64,000 bases of DNA. Source: JAITWN01 sp050486285. GTDB lineage: Bacteria; Pseudomonadota; Gammaproteobacteria; SZUA-140. The position numbers and the translations under genes were made by a program. How positions within the stretch are numbered: position 1 is the first letter of the stretch; each line of letters starts with the position of its first letter. This document shows, one piece after another, positions 58,386-64,000 of this stretch. The stretch is from assembly GCA_050486285.1 (NCBI GenBank), contig JBJHCZ010000016.1:6548-70547 (forward strand), read 5' to 3'. Below the pieces are notes generated by a model. The model saw only the letters and a program-made list of their open reading frames with translations, made no database searches and was not told where the DNA came from.

Positions 58386-59084
58386 ATGGATCGCGTCCCC
58401 GAACCCGAGCTGATGGAAGACGAGGCACAGGCCCGCGCCTACGGCGAGGCGGACTTCGACGAGCCGCATTCGATGTTCGTGCGGCTGTGGGAAGCATGCT
58501 TCGGCGCTGATGAACCCACGGGCAGGGTCATCGATCTCGGCTGCGGGCCGGCGGATATCACCGTGCGCTTCGCCAGACGCCATCCCGGGATCACCATCGA
58601 CGGCGTCGACGGTTCAGCCGCGATGCTCGACCGCGCGCGCGAGCGGCTGCGGCGGGAGGGACTCGAATCGCGCATCCGGCTGATCCGCGCGCGCCTGCCT
58701 GATCCCGGCCTGCCGTCCGTCGGCTACGATGCGGTCATCAGCAACAGCCTGCTGCATCACCTCTCTGATCCGGCCGTGCTGTGGCAGACGATCCGCGCCT
58801 GTGCCCGCCGGGGCGCGTCGGTCTTCGTGATGGACCTGATGCGGCCCGACAGCCGCGCCGGGGCCGAGGCGCTGGTCGAGCGTTACGCGGCCGATGCGCC
58901 GCCGGTGCTGCGCCGCGACTTTTTCCATTCGCTGCTCGCCGCGTGGCGCCCGGATGAAGTCCGCGGACAGCTCGACGCCGCGGGCCTCTCCGCCTTCGAG
59001 ATCCACACCGTCTCCGACCGCCATTTCATCGTCCGGGGCCGGATCGCAACCGCCGACAGAAACCCCGCAGGAGGGACATCATGA
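58386..59084 (+). CDS. Class I SAM-dependent methyltransferase
   Basis: A 232-residue methyltransferase with motif I VIDLGCGPADITVRFARR, the acidic loop GVDGSAAMLDRA, and post-motif YDAVISNSLLHHLSDP. The fold suggests a small-molecule methyltransferase, but the substrate is unknown. The stop overlaps the DUF1428 start (ATGA), so the two form an operon. The pair is bracketed by two copies of the same inverted-repeat family. Confidence 0.88.
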   Translation: MDRVPEPELMEDEAQARAYGEADFDEPHSMFVRLWEACFGADEPTGRVIDLGCGPADITVRFARRHPGITIDGVDGSAAMLDRARERLRREGLESRIRLIRARLPDPGLPSVGYDAVISNSLLHHLSDPAVLWQTIRACARRGASVFVMDLMRPDSRAGAEALVERYAADAPPVLRRDFFHSLLAAWRPDEVRGQLDAAGLSAFEIHTVSDRHFIVRGRIATADRNPAGGTS

Positions 59085-59440
59085 GCAGATATGTCGATGG
59101 ATTCGTTTTACCGGTGCCGAAGGCCAACCTCGAGGCCTACCGTCAGATGGCGCAGACCGCCGGCGAGGTCTGGCGCGAACATGGCGCGCTGGAATACATC
59201 GAGTGCGTCGCCGATGACATCAAGCCGGGCGAGGTCACCTCGTTCCCGCAGAGCGTACAGCTCAAGGACGACGAGACCGTCGTGTTCGCATGGATCGTCT
59301 ACAAATCACGCGAGGACCGCGATCGCATCAACGAGCGGGTCATGAACGACCCGCGCATCGCCGGCTATGCCCCCGACAGCATGCCCTTCGACGGCAAGCG
59401 CATGTTCTGGGGTGGCTTCAAGACCATCGTCGAAATGTAG
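59081..59440 (+). CDS. DUF1428 (YbaA-like) protein
   Basis: A 119-residue alpha/beta-barrel dimer protein. Family motifs are YVDGFVLPVPKANLEAYRQM, GALEYIECVADDIKPGEVTS and FDGKRMFWGGFKTIVE. Function is unknown. A strong GGAGGGA site precedes the ATG. One base after the TAG stop (59438-59440) the left arm of the 411-bp inverted-repeat element begins. Confidence 0.92.
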   Translation: MSRYVDGFVLPVPKANLEAYRQMAQTAGEVWREHGALEYIECVADDIKPGEVTSFPQSVQLKDDETVVFAWIVYKSREDRDRINERVMNDPRIAGYAPDSMPFDGKRMFWGGFKTIVEM

Positions 59441-59441
59441 A

Positions 59442-59852
59442 TCGGGGTCGGACCACGGCAACCCTTTGTATCAGGCGATAAATGTGCCGAAAAACCAGCC
59501 AAAAACGGACCTCCCGGCACCATTTCAGGCCTGAAATGCTGGCTCACGTGCAGTACGCGTTCAGACTGCCCTGACCATCCTCCTCAATAGGGGAGCAGCG
59601 GATGCGGCATGACCGGCGCGCAACGCACTTCACGGAATCCCGCGCTCGTAGCGACAACGACCGACGTCGAGGATGTCCTCGCCCGGCGCGGCGGCAGTCG
59701 GGTTTCTCCGCATTTCTGCTATCGATACTCCGCTGGCTGACGACAGCCTCACGCTCATTTTGGTGGCGAAAATGCGCCGGGAGGCCCGAAAACCGGCCTG
59801 TTTTGACCCTCAATTTCCGCTGACTCAATCACTTGCCGTGGTCCGACCCCGA
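59442..59852. repeat. 411-bp inverted-repeat element (GGGGTCGGACCACG type), copy 2
   Basis: Arms 59442-59461 (TCGGGGTCGGACCACGGCAA) and 59833-59852 are perfect 20-bp complements. Inside are a perfect 18-bp palindrome CATTTCAGGCCTGAAATG (59521-59538), a CCTCCCGG near the left side and CCGGGAGG near the right. The 16-mer at 59769-59784 is shared with copy 1. About 170 bp in the middle has no counterpart in copy 1. I see no recognisable gene within; the right arm encodes the end of the membrane protein at 59825. Confidence 0.88.
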
Positions 59853-60415
59853 CGGCGAATCAGGATCAGCAGCACGAGCGCCGCGCAACCCGCGCCCACC
59901 GCCGCCGGGAACAACACCGTCGTGACTGAATAATGTTCGAGGGCCAGGATCACGAGTACGTTACGCACGACGCCCAGCGAGAAAAAACCCGCATGCTCGC
60001 TGAACGGCCGCACCCAGGCCGAGCGGAAGGTCGGCCCGAAGCCGGCGAGGTCGATGGCGGTGAGGATTACGACGGCCCACAGCGGATCGGCCGTCAGGTA
60101 CCAGCACGGCAACGCGGATAGCGCCGCGGCGAGGAAGAACCAGTCGGAACGGGTAATTGCAAGGTCCGTGCGGCGAACATACGCGAGCCACGCGATATAC
60201 AGCGTGATCACGCTCGATACCCCGATCGCCCACGCGCCGACACCGGCGCCACCCGCGAGCTGAGCGAGAAACACGACGAAGGTGCCCATCGCCCAGATGA
60301 CCCAGGAAAACACATGCGGCCTCGTCCTGCCCTGCCGGATGGAAAGGATGTACGGCAGGAACATCGCGAACGTCACCAGGATCGCCGCGAGGCTGAGGAG
60401 TTCCTTGCTGATCAT
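59825..60415 (-). CDS. Polytopic membrane protein, hypothetical (PQ-loop-like)
   Basis: A 196-residue protein with about six or seven hydrophobic segments. The start MISKELLSLAAILVTFAMFL and the following LPYILSIRQGRTRPHVFSWV recall small PQ-loop/SemiSWEET-like transporters, but this is only a resemblance. The last nine residues (RGRTTASD end) are encoded by the right arm of the repeat at 59442-59852, so the natural C-terminus has been replaced or extended. A 138-bp gap with no clear feature separates it from the DUF389 gene. Confidence 0.75.
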   Translation of the reverse strand: MISKELLSLAAILVTFAMFLPYILSIRQGRTRPHVFSWVIWAMGTFVVFLAQLAGGAGVGAWAIGVSSVITLYIAWLAYVRRTDLAITRSDWFFLAAALSALPCWYLTADPLWAVVILTAIDLAGFGPTFRSAWVRPFSEHAGFFSLGVVRNVLVILALEHYSVTTVLFPAAVGAGCAALVLLILIRRRGRTTASD

Positions 60416-60553
60416 GAGCTTTTCGATTTAGCCCGAGGATAATGGTCTGCTGCAGTGCATGGTACCAAACCGGGAAGCAACAACTGGAAGCTGATCGGCC
60501 GAGGCCCCGCGCTCGACGATGCGATCAAAGGCATGTTCACACAGGATTATCTT

Positions 60554-61486
60554 CTATTCATCGTCCCCGAACATGACATCCATATGCACGTCGCCATCTC
60601 GATCAATGATGCTCAACTGAACGAAACGAATCCTGAGTTTCACAACCGTACCATCAGGTGAAGATGGCAATTGATCCTCCATGGCCCCGATCTGTATTGG
60701 GGAAGGTGGATTCGGGCCACGTACCACTGCTCTCACAATGATTTCCCCGGGCAGATTCTCGAAGCGTACAACCACCAAATGGCTTCCCGGAGAGGAATCA
60801 ATCACCTGTTGCAGTGTGTGCCGGGTTTTCGATTCAAAGAGTTGCTTGGCAATCGTATGCCGGGAATTGACTGAAAACGAGACAGCCAGTGCCACCAGGA
60901 TGATGATGCTCAGCAGATTCTGCTTCAGGAATTTTGTAACGGGCTGCCCGGAGGTGCGAGTAATGCGGCGAAACCCTGTCAGCCACAGAACGACAGAGGC
61001 GGAAAACTGGATCGCCACCAGATTGACAACGAACAGCTCAAGGGCGCCAAGCGCCAGGCCAAACTCGCCGCGCGCGAGCAAAATGCTCGCGGAAGACAAC
61101 GGCGGCACCAGGGCGGTCGCGATGGCAACGCCTACCAAGGCCACGCTCAGGCGGAACGAAACGGTGGCATAGGCCCCCGCCGCCCCCCCTGCCAGCGCAA
61201 TCATCAGATCGAGAAAATTGGGCGCGGTCCGCGCCATGATCTCGCTGGTAATGGGAATGTCCTGATGGACAGTACCAATGACGAACGAGACAGCAAGCAC
61301 CGCAGCCGTCCCTGCAAGCAGCGATAACAGGCTCTTCAGGAGAACACTGACATCGCTATCCACCAGCGCCAATGAGACACCTGCTATCGGCCCCAGCAGC
61401 ATGGCTACGATCATGGCGCCAATGACGACAGCCGGACTATTGGCAAACAATCCATAACTGGCGATCGTGGCCGCCAGGGCATTCAT
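60554..61486 (-). CDS. DUF389 membrane protein, probably N-terminally truncated
   Basis: A 310-residue DUF389 protein. The membrane domain begins at once with IASYGLFANSPAVVIGAMIV and MLLGPIAGVSLAL, has LMIALAGGAAGAYATVSF and TALVPPLSSASILLARGEFG, and ends in a soluble C-terminal domain of about 110 residues. DUF389 relatives usually have further sequence before the first helix; here an in-frame stop and a repeat copy (61491-61508) lie just upstream. A TTG one codon earlier could also serve. The 5' end was probably lost when the repeat arrived. Base composition is lower in GC than its neighbours. Confidence 0.75.
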   Translation of the reverse strand: MNALAATIASYGLFANSPAVVIGAMIVAMLLGPIAGVSLALVDSDVSVLLKSLLSLLAGTAAVLAVSFVIGTVHQDIPITSEIMARTAPNFLDLMIALAGGAAGAYATVSFRLSVALVGVAIATALVPPLSSASILLARGEFGLALGALELFVVNLVAIQFSASVVLWLTGFRRITRTSGQPVTKFLKQNLLSIIILVALAVSFSVNSRHTIAKQLFESKTRHTLQQVIDSSPGSHLVVVRFENLPGEIIVRAVVRGPNPPSPIQIGAMEDQLPSSPDGTVVKLRIRFVQLSIIDRDGDVHMDVMFGDDE

Positions 61487-61490
61487 CAAG

Positions 61491-61553
61491 CTGCCGTGGC
61501 CTGACCCCGTTAGCCGTCAGCAATCAGATTCAGTCACCTGTCGTGGCATGACC
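61491..61553. repeat. Two degenerate GGGGTC(A/G)G-type repeat ends in tandem
   Basis: CTGCCGTGGCCTGACCCC (61491-61508) and TGTCGTGGCATGACC (61539-61553) both resemble the right arms of the elements at 58-59.8 kb, in the same orientation. They lie between the truncated DUF389 gene and the DUF6448-like gene. The second copy encodes the C-terminal HATTGD of the latter. Confidence 0.6.
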
Positions 61554-62132
61554 GTGAGAGTGATCACCCGTGATCGCGTCATGAAGATACTTGATGTAGT
61601 GCACGAAATTTACATATCGATGCACATACTCGCGTCCGGCCGCTACACTTTCATCGCTGCCTGATTTCGCCTCGATCGTTTCGGAGAACATTGTGCGCAC
61701 GCTGGTTTCGACGGCGTGCGCCAGATCCTTCGCCAGCCTGTCCACATCACCTTTCGCCAGGGCGTCGTCCGCCCGCGAGATGGCCCGATGGACCGGGCTG
61801 CCGGCCGGCTTCAGGCCGGTGAACGGGGCGCCTTCAGAAGCCCTGTGGAGTCGAACCAGCGTTTCGAAGAAGTATCTGTCAGCGAGTTCCCTTGCTTCCG
61901 GGCCAAGCTCACGAACCGCACGCGCCTGGTTGAAGGCCTCCCTGACCTCTGACTCACTTTCCTCCGGGATCCATTTCAGCGCCCCGACAAGCTTGCCGGA
62001 TTCGAGTGCGGCCCGTGCGTCGGTCACGACCGGTCCGTCGAGGCTGTCGCAATGCGACCAGACAGACTGACTGGCGACGAGCAGCGCAACGATGGCAAGG
62101 ATGCACGGCAGAGAGGCTCCGGATACTCTCAT
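61530..62132 (-). CDS. Secreted DUF6448-like protein
   Basis: A 200-residue protein with a signal peptide (about 1-26, ending SQSVWS). The mature part begins HCDSLDGPVVTDARAALESG, the hallmark of DUF6448 proteins, and continues as helices (EESESEVREAFNQARAVREL). A C-terminal DHSHGHATTGD tail is His-rich and partly encoded by a repeat end. A start 84 nt upstream is possible, but the chosen one gives the better signal peptide. Function unknown; lower GC than the core genes. Confidence 0.78.
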   Translation of the reverse strand: MRVSGASLPCILAIVALLVASQSVWSHCDSLDGPVVTDARAALESGKLVGALKWIPEESESEVREAFNQARAVRELGPEARELADRYFFETLVRLHRASEGAPFTGLKPAGSPVHRAISRADDALAKGDVDRLAKDLAHAVETSVRTMFSETIEAKSGSDESVAAGREYVHRYVNFVHYIKYLHDAITGDHSHGHATTGD

Positions 62133-62355
62133 ACCGAACAATACTCCATTCGGCACGGAACACGGCCATCTCTCCTGACTGACCGCATCAAGGGACGATA
62201 TGACACTCGTTGGTCTGCTGCTCATCAGAGTTTCCTCATTATCTGTTATTACTGAGACAGTTAATTCGTAATCAGCCGGTTCAGGCTGACACCTGAATCG
62301 GCAGACGGATCGCCTGTTACCGATGGAGCTGCGACGGTACGCGTCAAGTTTGATA

Positions 62356-62784
62356 CTACTCGATGAAAGATGCGAGCAGGCCCGGCCGATCGAGTATCGC
62401 AAGCCGCGCATTCGGGATCGACGGCGGCAGGCGGATGTAGAAATCGATCCCGAGCGGCGCGGCGATCTCGTCGTGAAAGAAGCGCCCGAGGCTGCGGTGT
62501 TGCGGATCGATGCGGCGCAGCAGCTCGCTCTCGTAGTAGCCGAGCGTGATCGCGTGATAGGCCTGGCGCTCGCCCGGCGGCCACGCCGGCCGCTGGCGCG
62601 CAAGCACGACAGCGAGTCGGTCGAGGTCGGCAACCAGCGTGTAGTCCCCCTGCTCGCCGTGGTGATAGACGCAGCAGGCGCCGCCGAGTTCGTGGCGGCG
62701 AGTGAAGTTATCCAGGAAGGCCGCGCGCACAGGCTCGATGCCCGGGTTGACGCGGCCTTCGACCGGATTGTTATTCGTGGACAT
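62356..62784 (-). pseudogene. Internally deleted serine beta-lactamase-family (EstB-like) hydrolase
   Basis: A 142-codon frame whose N-terminus (NPGIEPVRAAFLDNF, GGACCVYHHGE) and later part (LDRLAVVLARQRPAWPPGER, RSLGRFFHDEIAAPLGIDFY) match class C beta-lactamase-like esterases. The roughly 100 residues between them, including the catalytic SxxK, are missing at about residue 46, and the C-terminal half after about residue 130 is absent. It cannot be an active hydrolase. A 223-bp stretch between it and the DUF6448-like gene has no evident feature. Confidence 0.75.
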
Positions 62785-62874
62785 TCGACTCTTGTATACA
62801 AGCCCGAATCAAGACGATGCCGCACTCCGAACAGCGGTAACAGGTTCGCGAATTCCCAGGCAGAACGCGAGTCG

Positions 62875-63534
62875 CTAGACAACGGCTCGAGAACGACGAT
62901 GCTTGTCGATCCAGTACGCCCACAGCACGATGAGCCACTGGGCCTGGCCTACCCAGGCAATCGCCTCAACGCTCGGCGGTGCACTGCCGAACAGATTGGC
63001 CGCATAGATCACGAGCAGTAAAACGACCAGGCCCCACAACCCCCACTTGCCGCGACCATCATTTGCGACCGTGTATCTGGCATACAACCAGACGCCGGCA
63101 AGGAACAACGGGACTTCTATCAGCAACGTGAGCGTCAGCGACGACCACGCTCCCAGGCCGACGAGCAAGCTGTCGTTCGGCAAGACAGGAAGGTCAGGCG
63201 CATGCACCAGCAGGTCGAGAAACCAATGGCTGACGACGAGCGCGGCAAGCACGATCGCACCGCGTTGCTGCCGGCGCAGAAGATAATAAAGTCCGCCGAC
63301 CAACACGGCCCAACCGACGACGGCGAGCAGACTGTGGGAAACGGGATAATGGTCAAAATGCAGCGGTGTGACCGCAGTGGCGCCCGGAACGATACTGACC
63401 TGTTCGACGCCGAGCAACAGGAACGTGGGCCACAACAGGTCGATGAACTGGGCAGCCAGAAAAAGCGTTCCGAGCGAGACCTGGGGCGCCAACCGCTTGG
63501 CGGCGAACCCTGCTCCAAAGTGACCAATGAACAT
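62875..63534 (-). CDS. Polytopic membrane protein, YdjM/hydrolase-like
   Basis: A 219-residue protein with about six membrane segments. It starts MFIGHFGAGFAAKRLAPQVS with the conserved His of the YdjM-type metal-dependent hydrolase family. HYPVSHSLLAVVGW and VVSHWFLDLLVHAPDLP follow, supplying further His/Asp residues. No enzymatic function is proven for the family. The gene lies in a region of remnants and repeats. Confidence 0.78.
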   Translation of the reverse strand: MFIGHFGAGFAAKRLAPQVSLGTLFLAAQFIDLLWPTFLLLGVEQVSIVPGATAVTPLHFDHYPVSHSLLAVVGWAVLVGGLYYLLRRQQRGAIVLAALVVSHWFLDLLVHAPDLPVLPNDSLLVGLGAWSSLTLTLLIEVPLFLAGVWLYARYTVANDGRGKWGLWGLVVLLLVIYAANLFGSAPPSVEAIAWVGQAQWLIVLWAYWIDKHRRSRAVV

Positions 63535-63584
63535 GAGGGTGATCGACTCCTGAGTTCGACGGCCCGATCCGTTGGCTTGCCAAA

Positions 63585-63872
63585 TTAGCCGGAACCAAGG
63601 GCCTTGTTGAGCAGTTCGTATCCCGCCCGGCCCTCGTAGCCATGCCGGCGGTAGAAACGGCGAGCCGCGCCGTTATTACGCGAGAGTTGCATCGATACAT
63701 TCGTGCATCCGACACGCGAGAACTCGCGCTCGGCCTCCCGCAGGATGCACGACTTTATTCCCGCGCCTCTCGAGCGAGAACGTTCGCAGATCGCCGCTGC
63801 GCATCGCGCGCTTGAGTGTTCGGAACAGATTGAGTTTACCAGCCCCCTGGCGCTCGACGATCTGTACTCGGA
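63585..63872 (-). pseudogene. GNAT acetyltransferase remnant truncated at an IS end
   Basis: The last ~63 codons encode a GNAT C-terminus: the acetyl-CoA-loop-like RSRGAGIKSCILREAE, then VSMQLSRNNGAARRFYRRHG YEGRAGYELLNKAL. Upstream of about 63775 the frame no longer looks like a GNAT, and the open frame continues into the IS-like terminal sequence. The N-terminal half of the enzyme is missing, so I treat it as a remnant broken by the insertion. Confidence 0.6.
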
Positions 63873-64000
63873 TGGTAATCCCCCCATTTTTAGCGCCTGC
63901 CAGAAGTAGAGCCTAGGCCGCATTGGCCAACTTCTGTCCGGGGGTGATGCCTCCCAGGGCCATGTTCGGCCGTTCGTGATTATAGGTCCACAGCCACCGG
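63873..64000. mobile_element. IS3-family element, terminal 128 bp
   Basis: The stretch holds the transposase 3' end and a terminal sequence starting near TGGTAATCCCCCCATTT (63873-63889). The exact border is inferred from where the GNAT-like sequence stops; the other end lies outside the window. Confidence 0.65.
63913..64000 (-). CDS. IS3-family transposase OrfB, C-terminal end only
   Basis: The last 28 codons read RWLWTYNHERPNMALGGITP followed by GQKLANAA and a stop (CTA at 63913-63915 on the plus strand). Y-N-x-E-R-P-N-x-A-L-G-x-x-T-P is the standard end of rve-type IS3 OrfB integrases. The remainder lies beyond the window. Confidence 0.88.
   Translation of the reverse strand, partial: RWLWTYNHERPNMALGGITPGQKLANAA

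Noticed and set aside
59560..59730. Small open frame in the middle of the 411-bp repeat element
   Set aside because: Up to about 70 codons are open, but the product is Arg-rich with no family resemblance and no ribosome site; it is more likely filler DNA of the element.
60455..60661. 68-codon frame on the plus strand
   Set aside because: It lies largely antisense to the 3' end of the DUF389 gene, has no recognisable domain and no clear ribosome site.

Overview
The window is GC-rich, almost fully coding chromosomal DNA from a gammaproteobacterium. The evidence is conserved gene order: ruvC-ruvA-ruvB-ybgC-tolQRAB-pal-cpoB-queE-queC followed by tRNA-Lys, rluD divergent to bamD, and an ssb-MFS block divergent to uvrA. 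The Tol-Pal, BamD and BepA proteins show an outer membrane. A Chromatiales- or Xanthomonadales-like lineage would fit, but nothing here fixes the genus.

Layout. 0-7 kb: a cut-off Sel1/TPR secreted protein, an ABC exporter, and a tightly overlapping leftward polyphosphate operon (CHAD protein, ParA-type ATPase, SixA phosphatase, PPK1). 7-11 kb: glycolate oxidase glcD-glcE-glcF. 11-16 kb: phoB-phoR with a Pho-box-like site, rluD, and two tandem bamD-like lipoproteins, the first fused to a SPOR domain. 16-24.8 kb: nadE-glnB, ssb, a YajR-like MFS, uvrA and bepA. 24.8-29.8 kb: a hybrid sensor kinase without its phospho-acceptor histidine, a PilZ protein, a secreted beta-propeller and a DUF3291 protein. 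29.8-43.9 kb: tRNA-Lys, queuosine genes, Tol-Pal, RuvABC, YebC, NadA, AspS, DUF502 and a zinc-ribbon protein. 44-50.2 kb: an Atm1-type ABC exporter, DUF1614, aconitase and a DUF481 outer-membrane protein. 50.2-57 kb: a guanidinium exporter behind a guanidine-II riboswitch, a ChaN-type lipoprotein, a dioxygenase remnant, pirin, a LolA-like protein, DUF5666 and HrpB. 57-64 kb: a plastic region with rlmJ, a methyltransferase/DUF1428 pair, membrane proteins, gene remnants and the end of an IS3-family element.

The most distinctive signal is a dispersed set of inverted repeats whose arms begin GGGGTC(A/G)GA, or close variants. There are at least eight loci. They sit at, overlap or encode the 3' ends of neighbouring genes and supply stop codons and short C-terminal tails. 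Their arms resemble REP/REPIN sequences mobilised by RAYT (Y1) transposases, but no such transposase lies in the window. Other points of note are the ParA ATPase inside the polyphosphate operon, the pseudo-kinase, the BamD-SPOR paralogue, and a His/Met-rich patch shared by two envelope proteins near 52-54 kb.
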